Assembly (NCBI RefSeq): GCF_900110855.1
Contig: NZ_FOFA01000002.1
Location: 124,001 to 188,000, forward strand
DNA length: 64,000 nucleotides
Direction of reading: 5' to 3'
DNA from: Microlunatus flavus
Lineage (GTDB): Bacteria > Actinomycetota > Actinomycetes > Propionibacteriales > Propionibacteriaceae
A model generated the notes under the pieces. That model searched no databases. It was not told the origin of the DNA and was given only the letters and a program-made list of their open reading frames with translations. A program made the translations under genes and the position numbers. This document shows positions 7,645 through 15,480 of the stretch, in pieces. The first letter of the stretch is position 1; the number at the start of each line of letters is the position of its first letter.

Positions 7645-8652
7645 GTGACGGCGACCCTCGATCTGAAGACCGGGCCGATCAGGCTCACCCAGTACGCGCA
7701 CGGCGGCGGCTGCGCCTGCAAGATCCCGCCGGGCGAGCTCGAGGCCGTGGTCGCCGGGCTCACGCCGTGGTCCGACGCGAACCTGCTCGTCGGCCTCGAG
7801 AGCGGCGACGACGCCGCCGTCGTCCGCATCGAGGGCGACCGCGCGATCGTCGCCACCACCGACTTCTTCACCGCGGTCGTCGACGACGCGTACGACTTCG
7901 GCCGCATCGCCGCCGCGAACGCCCTCTCCGACGTCTACGCCATGGGGGCGACCCCGCTCGTCGCGCTGAACCTGGTCGGTTGGCCCCGCGACGTCCTGCC
8001 GCTCGAGCTGCTCGGAGAGGTGCTGCGCGGCGGGCTCGACGTCGCCCGCGAGGCCCACGTCCACGTCGCCGGCGGCCAGAGCATCGACGACCCCGAGCCC
8101 AAGTACGGCATGGCCGTGACCGGGATCGCCGACCCCGCGAGGCTGCTGCGCAACGACGCCGCCGAGCCCGGCCTGCCCGTCAGCCTGACCAAGCCGCTCG
8201 GCGTCGGGGTCCTCAACAACCGGCACAAGGCGACCGGCGAGGTGTTCCGCAACGCGATCGACTCGATGGTCCGGCTCAACGCCGACGCCTCCCGCGCCGC
8301 GCTCGCCGCGGGCGTCCGGGCGGTCACCGACGTGACCGGCTTCGGGTTGCTCGGGCACGGCTACAAGATGGCGCGCGCCTCGGGCGTGACCCTCGTGGTC
8401 GACCACACGAAGGTCCCGTACCTCGACGGGGCCCGGGAGGCGCTGCGCGACGGCTTCGTCAGCGGCGGCACGCGGCGCAACCTCGACTGGGTCCGCCCGC
8501 ACCTCGCCGCGGACGGCGTCGACGAGGGCGAGCTCCTGCTCCTCGCCGACGCCCAGACCAGCGGCGGCCTGCTGGTCGTCGGTGAGGTCCCCGGCGCTCC
8601 GGTGGTCGGCGAGACCGTCGCCGCCGGCGAGCATGGGATCGTGGTCCGGTGA
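7645..8652 (+). CDS. selD: selenide, water dikinase SelD (selenophosphate synthetase)
   Basis: SelD makes selenophosphate from selenide and ATP, the selenium donor for SelA. The 335-residue protein has the full N-terminal catalytic loop GGGCACK. C23 and K26 correspond to E. coli C17 and K20, so it is a cysteine, not a selenocysteine, form. AIR-synthase-like elements follow: ADDAAV-type GDDAAVV, TTDFFTAVVDD and NALSDVYAMG. DVTGFGLLGH comes later. The GTG at 7645 is chosen because it begins just before the catalytic loop and lies 7 nt after a -10 element. The stop overlaps the next gene by 4 nt (GTGA). Confidence 0.96.
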   Translation: MTATLDLKTGPIRLTQYAHGGGCACKIPPGELEAVVAGLTPWSDANLLVGLESGDDAAVVRIEGDRAIVATTDFFTAVVDDAYDFGRIAAANALSDVYAMGATPLVALNLVGWPRDVLPLELLGEVLRGGLDVAREAHVHVAGGQSIDDPEPKYGMAVTGIADPARLLRNDAAEPGLPVSLTKPLGVGVLNNRHKATGEVFRNAIDSMVRLNADASRAALAAGVRAVTDVTGFGLLGHGYKMARASGVTLVVDHTKVPYLDGAREALRDGFVSGGTRRNLDWVRPHLAADGVDEGELLLLADAQTSGGLLVVGEVPGAPVVGETVAAGEHGIVVR

Positions 8653-9008
8653 TCAGGAACGTCGTCCTCGGCCGCATCGACCCCGACGCCACCGAGGAGG
8701 TGCGCTTCGGCCTCGACACCGGCCTGCTCGGCCTCGCCGGCATGCGGCCCGCCGGGCTCGTCGGGCCCATGCGGATCGGCTTCGACGCCGGCCTGCGCGA
8801 GGGCGGCTGGAGCTTCGCCATCACCAACGACTGGGTCGACGCGGCGGCGTACCAGGCCTACGACGTCGACCCCGAGCACGGCGAGTTCCGCGCGCTGGTC
8901 GGGCGGGCGTGCCTCGAGGTCGCCCGCGTGCAGTTCGAGACGCCGGACCTGCCGCCGGACGACCACGACCCGGCCCTGCCGACCGACCCCGAGCCCCTCG
9001 GTCTGTAG
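8649..9008 (+). CDS. Dabb-family (stress-responsive alpha/beta barrel) protein
   Basis: This 119-residue protein starts at a GTG that overlaps the selD stop by 4 nt and is therefore probably translationally coupled. It shows the dimeric alpha/beta-barrel pattern of the Dabb family: a first strand IRNVVLGRI, a GLREGGWSFAIT strand and a YQAYDVDPEH segment. These proteins are small ligand-binding or enzyme-like barrels and mostly uncharacterised. Coupling to selD may reflect shared regulation, not shared chemistry. Confidence 0.75.
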   Translation: MIRNVVLGRIDPDATEEVRFGLDTGLLGLAGMRPAGLVGPMRIGFDAGLREGGWSFAITNDWVDAAAYQAYDVDPEHGEFRALVGRACLEVARVQFETPDLPPDDHDPALPTDPEPLGL

Positions 9009-9011
9009 CGG

Positions 9012-9644
9012 GTGCAGACCTTCCTCCCGTACGCCGACTTCGAGGCCTCGGCGCGGGTCCTCGACCTCAAGCGGCTGGGCAAGCAGCGCGTCGAGGTCAT
9101 CCAGATCGTGCGTGCGCTCACGGTGCCGGGCTACGCCTGGAAGTCGCACCCCGCCGTGCTCATGTGGCAGGGCCACGAGGAGGCGCTCGGGCGCTACGGC
9201 CTCGTGATGTGCGACGTGTGGGTCGAGCGCGGGTTCGACGACACGTGCGCGGGCACGATCGTCGACGACCTGGCCGCGTACGGGGTCACCGAGATCCGCA
9301 CCGAGGAGGCGCTCCGCGAGGCGGGCGCGCTGCCGGCGTGGGTCGAGGACGAGCACGTGCTGGAGAGCCACCGTTCGGCGCTCGTCCGCAAGGACCCGGA
9401 ACGCTACGGGCCGTTGTTCCCCGACGCCCCGGCCGACCTGCCGTACGTCTGGCCGGTCCGCTCGCCCGCCGTGGTCGAGGCCGAGCAGCGCAAGGCGGAG
9501 AACGCGGTCAAGCGCGAGCAGCGCCGCCGCGAGAAGCTGGCGCTCGAGATCGAGAAGCAGCGCCGCGCCCGGAGCGCCGCGGCGAAGCGGGGCGCGAAGA
9601 CGCGGGCGGCGAACCGGCGCGCGGCCCAGCAGCAAGGCCTCTGA
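9012..9644 (+). CDS. MSMEG_6728-family protein (endonuclease V-like fold suspected)
   Basis: This 210-residue protein begins QTFLPYADFEASARVLDLKR and contains LGKQRVEVIQI and SHPAVLMWQGHEEAL. That pattern is typical of an actinobacterial family I know as MSMEG_6728, which resembles the pyrimidine-dimer glycosylase/endonuclease V helical fold. Nuclease activity is unproven. The last 55 residues are a charged lysine/arginine-rich coiled tail (KAENAVKREQRRREKLALE) that could bind nucleic acid. The GTG at 9012 lies 3 nt after the Dabb stop, so selD, Dabb and this gene form one operon. Confidence 0.7.
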   Translation: MQTFLPYADFEASARVLDLKRLGKQRVEVIQIVRALTVPGYAWKSHPAVLMWQGHEEALGRYGLVMCDVWVERGFDDTCAGTIVDDLAAYGVTEIRTEEALREAGALPAWVEDEHVLESHRSALVRKDPERYGPLFPDAPADLPYVWPVRSPAVVEAEQRKAENAVKREQRRREKLALEIEKQRRARSAAAKRGAKTRAANRRAAQQQGL

Positions 9645-9755
9645 CCCGGCGCGCCCGAGTACGCGGCCCGTGGGAACGGCCAGTCACGGGTTCGCGGACC
9701 TGCCCCGCACCTTCGCCCGAGGCTTACGGTCGCTGCCCACCGAGAGGGGAGCGAG

Positions 9756-10217
9756 ATGAGCGTCGTCGCCGGAGACCTCGACCTGCTGGCCGACCCGCTG
9801 GCCGTCGAGCTGCTGGGCTCGCGGCTCCCGGCCCGGCTCGCCTACCTCTGGACCGACGAGACGCCGCGGGTCGTCCCGGTCTGGTTCCACTGGACGGGGA
9901 GCGCGCTGGTGATCGGCAGCCCCGCGCGGGCGCCCAAGCTCGACGCGCTCGAGCGGCACCCAGAGGTCGCCGTGACGATCGACTCCGACGCGTGGCCCTA
10001 CCGGGTGCTGTCGGTGCGCGGGACGGCCGTGGTGACCCGGCTCGACGACGTCGTGCCGGAGTACGCGGCCGCCGCCGAGCGCTACCTGGGCCCCGACGCC
10101 GGGCAGGCCTGGGTCGCGTCGTTGCGCGGCCAGCCCATGGGGCGGGTCGAGATCACCCCGCGCTGGGCGAACCTCCTCGACTTCGAGCACCGTTTCCCCA
10201 GCGCGCTGTCGGCCTGA
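9756..10217 (+). CDS. pyridoxamine 5'-phosphate oxidase-like split-barrel protein
   Basis: This 153-residue protein has the split-barrel FMN/F420-binding pattern. It includes ARLAYLWTDETPRVVPVWFH near residue 30, ALVIGSPARAPKLDALERHP and VSVRGTAVVT-type strands. Related actinobacterial proteins are F420- or FMN-dependent reductases of unknown substrate, and some members lack a cofactor. GAGAGGGGAGCG lies directly before the ATG at 9756, so the start is well supported. It converges on the histidine kinase gene with only 7 nt between stops. Confidence 0.75.
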   Translation: MSVVAGDLDLLADPLAVELLGSRLPARLAYLWTDETPRVVPVWFHWTGSALVIGSPARAPKLDALERHPEVAVTIDSDAWPYRVLSVRGTAVVTRLDDVVPEYAAAAERYLGPDAGQAWVASLRGQPMGRVEITPRWANLLDFEHRFPSALSA

Positions 10218-10224
10218 CCCGCGC

Positions 10225-11601
10225 TCAGGCCGGCAGGCGGAGACGGAACCGCGCCCCGCGCTCGGACGGGAGCAGCGTCAGCGATCCGCCGTGCGCCTCG
10301 GCGATGCCGCGGGCGATGGAGAGGCCGAGGCCGGAGCCGCCGCCCGAGCGGGAGGGGTCCAGGCGGACGAGGCGCTCGAACACGCGCTCCGCGTCGGCGG
10401 GCGGGACGCCGGGCCCGTCGTCGGACACGTCGACGACGGCGGCGTCCTGCTGACGGCTCAGGTCGAGGACCACGTGCCCGCGGTGGCGGGTGGCGGCGAG
10501 GGCGTTGTCGACGAGGTTCGTGAGCACCTGGGTCAGCCGGTCGGGGTCGGCGGTGACGCCGCCGGCGTGGCCGACCACCTCCAGGCGGGCGTCCGGGTGG
10601 CCGAGCCGGGCGACCTCGACCACGCCCGCCGCCACGGCTCCGAGGTCCACCGGGACCCGGTGCAGCTCGAGGCCGGAGTCGATGCGGGCCATGGTCAGCA
10701 GGTCGTCGGCGAGGCGGCTGGCGCGCCGGGCCTCGCGGATGACCGTCACGCTCAGCTCCTCGCGCTGGCGGCGGTCGTCGGTGCTGCGCAGCAACCGTTC
10801 CGCGGCGGCCTGGACCCCGGCGAGCGGCGTGCGCAGCTCGTGGGCGGCGTCGGAGAGGAACGCCCGGAGCCGGTGCTCGGCCCGCTTGGCCTGACGTTCG
10901 GCGCCCTCGACCTCGTCGAGCATGGCGTCGAACGCCGACGCCGCCTGCCCGAGCTCGGTCCCGGGCCGGTCGGGCCGCAGCCTCGCGCCGCGATCGCCGG
11001 CGGTGATGGCGCGGGCGGTGGCGGTGACCTGGTCGAGCGGGCGGAGCGCGCGGTTGACGACCGGCCGCAGCGCGAGGGCGGCGAGGGCGAGCAGCACCAG
11101 TCCCGCGACCGCGAGCGTCGTCCGGACCTGGTCGAGGGTGCGCTGGACGTCGCCGGAGTCGGCGAGCAGGACGAGCGTGCTGCCGTCGGACAGACGTTCG
11201 GTGACCGACAGGATCTTGCCCTGCTCGCGGACCGGACCCTTGGGTCCGCCGCTCGGGCCCGGAGGTGGACCCGGCGCCGTCGAACCGGCGCCGCTCGGCG
11301 CCAGCGGACCCTTGCTCTCCACCTGGCCGGAGCTCGTGGTCAGCGTGACCGAGACGCCGTCGCCCTCGAGCCGGTCGACGAGGGTCTGGATGTCGACCTG
11401 CCCGACGAGGTAGGTGGCGTAGGTCGCGCGGTCCTGCAGCCGCTGCCTCAGCTCGCCCTGCAGCCGGGCCCCGAGCGCGAGGTCGGTGGCCACGGCGAGC
11501 ACGACCAGCATCGCGGCGATGAAGAGCAGGACGGTGATCGTCACCCGGTTGCGCAGCGAGCGGGTCCGCAGGCCGCCCGTCGGCACCTCGACGCGGCTCA
11601 C
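10225..11601 (-). CDS. sensor histidine kinase (HisKA/HATPase, two TM segments)
   Basis: This 458-residue membrane kinase pairs with the response regulator just upstream. TM1 is at about residues 18-40 and TM2 at about 163-182, flanking a sensor region with a GP-rich linker (about 100-125). A HAMP domain covers about 183-235. The H-box FLSDAAHELRTPL gives phosphorylated H254. The HATPase has NLVDNAL (N box), DDGPGVP and GGSGLGLSIA (G boxes). The GTG at 11601 overlaps the regulator stop by 4 nt. The signal sensed is unknown, but the sensor domain is extracytoplasmic. Confidence 0.92.
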   Translation of the reverse strand: MSRVEVPTGGLRTRSLRNRVTITVLLFIAAMLVVLAVATDLALGARLQGELRQRLQDRATYATYLVGQVDIQTLVDRLEGDGVSVTLTTSSGQVESKGPLAPSGAGSTAPGPPPGPSGGPKGPVREQGKILSVTERLSDGSTLVLLADSGDVQRTLDQVRTTLAVAGLVLLALAALALRPVVNRALRPLDQVTATARAITAGDRGARLRPDRPGTELGQAASAFDAMLDEVEGAERQAKRAEHRLRAFLSDAAHELRTPLAGVQAAAERLLRSTDDRRQREELSVTVIREARRASRLADDLLTMARIDSGLELHRVPVDLGAVAAGVVEVARLGHPDARLEVVGHAGGVTADPDRLTQVLTNLVDNALAATRHRGHVVLDLSRQQDAAVVDVSDDGPGVPPADAERVFERLVRLDPSRSGGGSGLGLSIARGIAEAHGGSLTLLPSERGARFRLRLPA

Positions 11602-12281
11602 CGGGGCGCCCGCAGGACGTAGCCGAGCCCGCGGGACGTGTGGATCAGGCGCGGTCCGTGCGCCTCGATCTTGCGGCGCAGCGCGCTGATGTGCACCTGC
11701 ACGAGGTTGTCGGCGTAGTCGTCGTAGCCCCACACCTGGGTCAGGATCTGCAGCGTCGACACCACCCGGTCGCGGTTCTCGGCGAGGAAGACCAGCAGGC
11801 GCAGCTCGGTCGCGGTGAGCTCGACCTCCACGCCGCCGCGGGTCACGCGAGCGGCGGCGGGGTCGACGAGGAGGTCGTCGACCTGGATGGTGCCCAGGGT
11901 GACGCCGGCGCGACGCAGGACGGCCCGCGTACGGGCGAGCAGCTCGGACGTGGCGAACGGCTTGACCACGTAGTCGTCGGCGCCCGCGTCGAAGCCCCGC
12001 AGCCGGTCGTCCACCTCGTCCCGCGCGGTCACGATGATCACGGCGGCCGGGGTGCGGGAGCGGACCACGCGGCTGAGCGTGGGTCCGTCGCGGCCCGGCA
12101 GCATCCAGTCCAGGACCACGAGGTCGGGGCGGAACCGGTCGAGCTCGGCCTCCAGGTCGCGCCCGTCGGGGAGGCCGCGCACCTCGTAGCCGGCGTCGCC
12201 CAGGGAGCCGACGAGCGCCTCCTGGATCGCCGCGTCGTCCTCGACGACGAGCACGCGTGCACTCCCTCCCGACCTGGTCAC
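11598..12281 (-). CDS. OmpR-family response regulator
   Basis: This 227-residue protein has a receiver domain with acidic pocket E14-D15-D16, phosphoacceptor D58 (VVLDWMLPG) and a YVVKPF lysine. A winged-helix DNA-binding domain follows, with LTATELRLLVFL and VHISALRRKIE. GTG at 12281 is given here; an in-frame GTG at 12254 preceded by GGGAGGGA would remove nine residues and is also plausible. The gene diverges from a proline-rich protein gene. Mirrored CTTGAG-N5-CTTCAG boxes in the shared intergenic region suggest autoregulation and control of that neighbour. Confidence 0.93.
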   Translation of the reverse strand: MTRSGGSARVLVVEDDAAIQEALVGSLGDAGYEVRGLPDGRDLEAELDRFRPDLVVLDWMLPGRDGPTLSRVVRSRTPAAVIIVTARDEVDDRLRGFDAGADDYVVKPFATSELLARTRAVLRRAGVTLGTIQVDDLLVDPAAARVTRGGVEVELTATELRLLVFLAENRDRVVSTLQILTQVWGYDDYADNLVQVHISALRRKIEAHGPRLIHTSRGLGYVLRAPR

Positions 12282-12305
12282 GGGAGCCAGTGTGGCGTCA
12301 CCGGG

Positions 12306-12360
12306 CTGAAGAACACCTCAAGAAGCCAGGCCCGGCCGGTCGGCTTGAGGGCGGCTTCAG
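12306..12360. promoter_or_regulatory. mirrored OmpR-type direct-repeat operators
   Basis: On the plus strand CTTGAG (12344-12349) and CTTCAG (12355-12360) are separated by 5 nt, an 11-bp repeat period. On the minus strand the same CTTGAG-N5-CTTCAG occurs (12322-12317 and 12311-12306). The two boxes face away from each other toward the two divergent genes. An 11-bp direct repeat is the usual recognition pattern of OmpR-type dimers. Binding by the regulator at 11598-12281 is inference. Confidence 0.6.
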
Positions 12361-12427
12361 GTTCGCTCCGCAGATTCGACCTCGAGCCCGCCACCGCGGT
12401 GGGGAACGAGACGACGAGGAGAGTCCC

Positions 12428-13162
12428 ATGGACCACCACGACGAGGACCCGGCCGAGCAGCTGCGCCGGGCGCAGGCCCGCCACGAGGCCGACCGGGCCG
12501 ACGCGAGCCGCTACGAGTCCCTGGACAGCCACGACACGCAGGAGATCCCGGTCGTGCGCGGCCGTACGCACCGGGGTCGTCGCTGGGCGATCGGCGGCGC
12601 GGTGGCGGCCGTCCTCGCCGCCGGCATCGCGGTGCCGGCGCTCGCCGCCGGCGGCGGCCAGACCGAGGGCGGGGGCGCGCCCGCCCAGGTGCAACCCGCC
12701 GACGCCGGGACGCCGAGCCCTGACGCGAGCGACGCCCCGACCGGCGCGCCGACGGACGGCGCGACCCCGCCCGCACCGCCCTCCGGTGCGCCGACCGACC
12801 AGCCGTCGACCGCACCGGCCGACGGTCCGGCGGGTGGCCCGGCGGGACCCGGCGGCTGCCCGCCCGCGCCACCGGCTCCCGGGAAGGACGCGCCGAAGCC
12901 GCCGGCTCCGGGGAAGGACGCGCCGACGCCGCCGGCTCCGGGGAAGGACGCGCTGAAGCCGCCGGCTCCGGGGAAAGACGCGCCGACGCCGCCCGCTCCG
13001 GGCAAGGACGCGCCGAAGCCGCCCGCTCCGGGCCAGGACGCGCCCACGCCACCGGCTCCGGGCCAGGACGCACCGACCCCGCCCGCCCAGGGTGGGGCCC
13101 CGACCCCGCCGGCCCCGCCGTCGGACGCCCCCAGCGCCCCGGCGCCGACCACCGGCAGCTGA
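12428..13162 (+). CDS. proline-rich repeat protein with one TM segment
   Basis: This 244-residue protein has a charged cytoplasmic start (MDHHDEDPAEQLRR), a hydrophobic helix at about residues 59-77 (signal anchor), and an extracytoplasmic region almost entirely of Pro, Ala, Gly, Asp and Lys. Seven near-identical decapeptides of the form PPAPGKDAPK/T lie in residues 148-217. No domain is recognised; the tail looks like an extended cell-wall spacer. ATG at 12428 follows a GACGACGAGGAGAG sequence. It diverges from the OmpR regulator and shares its operator region, so it is a likely target of that two-component system. Confidence 0.75.
   Translation: MDHHDEDPAEQLRRAQARHEADRADASRYESLDSHDTQEIPVVRGRTHRGRRWAIGGAVAAVLAAGIAVPALAAGGGQTEGGGAPAQVQPADAGTPSPDASDAPTGAPTDGATPPAPPSGAPTDQPSTAPADGPAGGPAGPGGCPPAPPAPGKDAPKPPAPGKDAPTPPAPGKDALKPPAPGKDAPTPPAPGKDAPKPPAPGQDAPTPPAPGQDAPTPPAQGGAPTPPAPPSDAPSAPAPTTGS
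12869..13078 (+). repeat. seven 30-bp tandem repeats inside the proline-rich gene
   Basis: Seven consecutive 30-bp units encode PPAPGKDAPK, with K/Q at position 6 and K/T at position 10. A degenerate eighth copy follows. Units differ by only a few bases. Because each unit is a multiple of three, loss or gain of units would keep the frame, so the length could vary between strains. Confidence 0.85.
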
Positions 13163-13212
13163 AGGACGCCGCTGAAGGACGGCCGTCGAACGACGGCCGC
13201 TGGACGACGGAC

Positions 13213-13243
13213 GACCGGCCGCACCCCGAGGGTGCGGCCGGTC
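13213..13243. terminator. bidirectional terminator hairpin
   Basis: A perfect 13-bp stem, GACCGGCCGCACC (13213-13225) with GGTGCGGCCGGTC (13231-13243), has a 5-nt loop. It lies between the convergent proline-rich and fasciclin genes. Confidence 0.8.
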
Positions 13244-13282
13244 GCCGGTCTCCGGTGGTCCGCCGTGGCGGACCGGCTCAGC

Positions 13283-13924
13283 TCAGGGCAGGTCGACCGG
13301 GCGCAGCACGCGGTCGATGCCGTGCGCGATCTGGACGTTGCCCTTGTTGATGTTGATCTTCACGATCCGCGGGTTGCGGTCGTCGGTGTCGGCGTCCACG
13401 AGGTAGACGCGGTGGTGGCGGGTCACCTTGACCTTCAGCGTCGCGCCCGGAAGGGCGGTCTGGAGGACGGCGCCGTTCGAGCGGAGCGCCTGCTTGTAGG
13501 TGATCGTCGTGCCCGGGACGACGTGGTAGAGGAGCACGGACTCGATCGTGTCGACGCCGAGCGTGGTGGCCAGGTCGGTGAACACGGCCTTCTCGCTGCG
13601 GTAGTGCTTGCCGGTCAGGTCGTGGGCCAGTCGGCGGAACGCGCGGTCCGTCGGCAGGAACGCCGTCAGCGGGGTCTTGCCGTCGGCCAGCACGGCGACC
13701 GGGCTGTCGGGCTTGGCCGCGAGGACGGCGGCGACCGCGTTGTCCGCGATGTCGAAGTCGTTGGGGTTGTGGTCGAAGCCCGTGCCGTCCTTGGCGAGGA
13801 CGGTGGCGAGGCTCCGGGTGCCCAGCGGGTGCGGCTTCGGGTGCGCGCTCGCCGGCATCCCGAGCCCGACGAGCATGGTCAGGGCCGCGACGACGATCGC
13901 GACCACCCTCCGTGGTGCACGCAT
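13283..13924 (-). CDS. secreted fasciclin (FAS1) domain protein
   Basis: This 213-residue protein has a signal peptide (residues 1 to about 27, ending PASA-HP) and one FAS1 adhesion domain. The domain shows TAFLPTDRAFRRL, LLYHVVPG (the family H-box region) and a C-terminal GNVQIAHGIDRVLRP. FAS1 proteins mediate surface adhesion; in actinobacteria they are secreted or lipid-anchored. No lipobox cysteine is seen. ATG at 13924 follows AAGGAGATTCGC, a good ribosome-binding site. Upstream, an 8-bp inverted pair GCACCGTC (13986-13993) and GACGGTGC (14030-14037) may be regulatory. Confidence 0.9.
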   Translation of the reverse strand: MRAPRRVVAIVVAALTMLVGLGMPASAHPKPHPLGTRSLATVLAKDGTGFDHNPNDFDIADNAVAAVLAAKPDSPVAVLADGKTPLTAFLPTDRAFRRLAHDLTGKHYRSEKAVFTDLATTLGVDTIESVLLYHVVPGTTITYKQALRSNGAVLQTALPGATLKVKVTRHHRVYLVDADTDDRNPRIVKININKGNVQIAHGIDRVLRPVDLP

Positions 13925-14093
13925 GCGAATCTCCTTCGATCCGGTAGTGGTGCTCGGGGGTTCCTGAGCAAGATTCAGGGCGGATGCACCGTCATTTAAG
14001 GCATCGGTCGGTACAGGACGCGCACGAACGACGGTGCCTGCGGTGGCACGATCAGGTGTCTAGACGTCCCGACAGGTCGACCGCTGAGCTGTC

Positions 14094-14128
14094 CGCCCGC
14101 CGTGCACCGTCACGGTGCACGGCGGGCG
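14094..14128 (-). terminator. terminator of the formate dehydrogenase operon
   Basis: A perfect 16-bp stem, CGCCCGCCGTGCACCG (14094-14109) with its complement at 14113-14128, has a 3-nt loop. It begins 8 nt after the stop of the transporter gene at 14137. This is the strongest hairpin in the window. Confidence 0.85.
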
Positions 14129-14136
14129 AGAAGTTC

Positions 14137-15480
14137 TCAGCGGCGAGCGGCTCCGGCGCTCCCGGCGCCCAGCGAACCTTCGCTTGCGCTCTGCCGGGTC
14201 CGCGGGATGCGGGTGATGATCGGCAGGACGATCGCGACCAGCGCGATGATGCCGATGACCGTGTACGCGCTGGAGTAGTCCTTGTCGCCGCCGATCAGAG
14301 CCGCGGCGATCAGCGGGCCGACCACGCCGCCGAGGCTCCAGCCGATGAGCATCAGGCCGTAGATCCCGCCGGCGTGCTTGACGCCGAAGAAGTCGCCCGC
14401 CGTGGCGGGCATGGTGCCGAACGCGCCGCCGTAGCAGAGGTAGACCAGCGCGGCGAGCACGAAGAACAGCACCGCGTTGTGCACGTGCGGGATGAGCAGG
14501 ATGCAGACGCCCTCGATCGCCAGGATCGCGATGAAGGTCGTCATCCGGCCGAGCTTGCCCGAGACTGCGGCCCAGAAGATCCGTCCGGCGCCGTTGAACA
14601 GCCCGAGGGCGCCGACCGCGGCTGCGGCGGCCGCGGCGGTGTAGCCCGAGATGTCGATGAAGCTCGTCGTCGCCTGCGAGATGAAGGCGATGCCGGCGAG
14701 CACGGCGAGGGTGAGGATCGCGGCGAGGGCGTACCACTGCCAGGTCCGCAGCGCCTCGCCCTGGGTGTAGTCGCGCCCGCTGTCGACGACCTTGCCGGAG
14801 GTGGCCGGGGTCCACCCCGGCACGGTGTAACCCTCGGGCGGGTTGCGGAAGAAGAACGCACCCACGACGGCAGCGATCAGGTAGGCGATGCCGAGCGGCA
14901 GGAACGCGGCCGTCGGGACGTCCGGGTTGTTCTTGATCAGGGCCTGCGCGATGGGCGCGGTGACGACGGCGCCGAAACCGAACCCACCCACCGCGAGCCC
15001 GGTGATGAGGCCGCGGCGGTCCGGGAACCACTTCTGCAGCATCGCGATCGGCACGATGTAGGCGAGCCCGAGGCCGAAGCCGGCGAGAACGCCGTAGCCG
15101 ATCACCAGGATCGGCAGCTGGTCGCCGTTGCGGGCGAAGGACGCCACGATGACGCCGATGCCGTAGAGCACCGACCCGATCAGCGCGACGATCTTCGGGC
15201 CGCGGCGGTCCTGGATCCGGCCGCCGATGTAGGTGCCGATGAAGATCATCCCGATCGCCACCTCGAAGGGCAGCGTGGCCTCGGGCTTGCTCAGCTTGAA
15301 GGCCGCGGCCTTCTGCAGCGCGGAGCTGAAGACGCTCCAGGCGTAGACGGCGCCGAGGGACAGCTGCATGAGCAGCGCGGCGACGACGAGCCCCCAGCGT
15401 CCACGGGTCGGGTTGCCGGCGGCGGCGGTGCCGGAGCCCGCGGACGCGGGCGAAGCGGGAGGTGTGGTGGCCGAGCTCAT
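14137..15480 (-). CDS. OFA-type MFS transporter (oxalate/formate antiporter family)
   Basis: This 447-residue membrane protein has about 12 hydrophobic helices. It carries OFA-branch hallmarks of the major facilitator superfamily: LGAVYAWSVF in TM1, GRIQDRRGPK in the 2-3 loop, and MLQKWFPDRRGLITGLAVGGFGFG around TM4-5. ATG at 15480 overlaps the stop of the NrfD-like gene by 4 nt, so it is the last gene of the fdh operon. By position it probably moves formate, or a related anion, into the cell for the dehydrogenase. Substrate assignment rests on family and context, not on residues I can read. Confidence 0.9.
   Translation of the reverse strand: MSSATTPPASPASAGSGTAAAGNPTRGRWGLVVAALLMQLSLGAVYAWSVFSSALQKAAAFKLSKPEATLPFEVAIGMIFIGTYIGGRIQDRRGPKIVALIGSVLYGIGVIVASFARNGDQLPILVIGYGVLAGFGLGLAYIVPIAMLQKWFPDRRGLITGLAVGGFGFGAVVTAPIAQALIKNNPDVPTAAFLPLGIAYLIAAVVGAFFFRNPPEGYTVPGWTPATSGKVVDSGRDYTQGEALRTWQWYALAAILTLAVLAGIAFISQATTSFIDISGYTAAAAAAAVGALGLFNGAGRIFWAAVSGKLGRMTTFIAILAIEGVCILLIPHVHNAVLFFVLAALVYLCYGGAFGTMPATAGDFFGVKHAGGIYGLMLIGWSLGGVVGPLIAAALIGGDKDYSSAYTVIGIIALVAIVLPIITRIPRTRQSASEGSLGAGSAGAARR

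Noticed and set aside
12357-13073. Minus-strand Arg/Pro-rich frame opposite the proline-rich gene
   Set aside because: It is only the mirror of the tandem repeat, and the plus-strand gene has a start, TM helix and operator.
12869-13078. The 30-bp repeats as a CRISPR array
   Set aside because: The units are directly adjacent without spacers and encode in-frame proline-rich decapeptides.
13160-13177. A further CTGAAG pair near the proline-rich stop as another OmpR box
   Set aside because: The spacing is 13 bp, not 11, and it lies at the end of a gene before a terminator.
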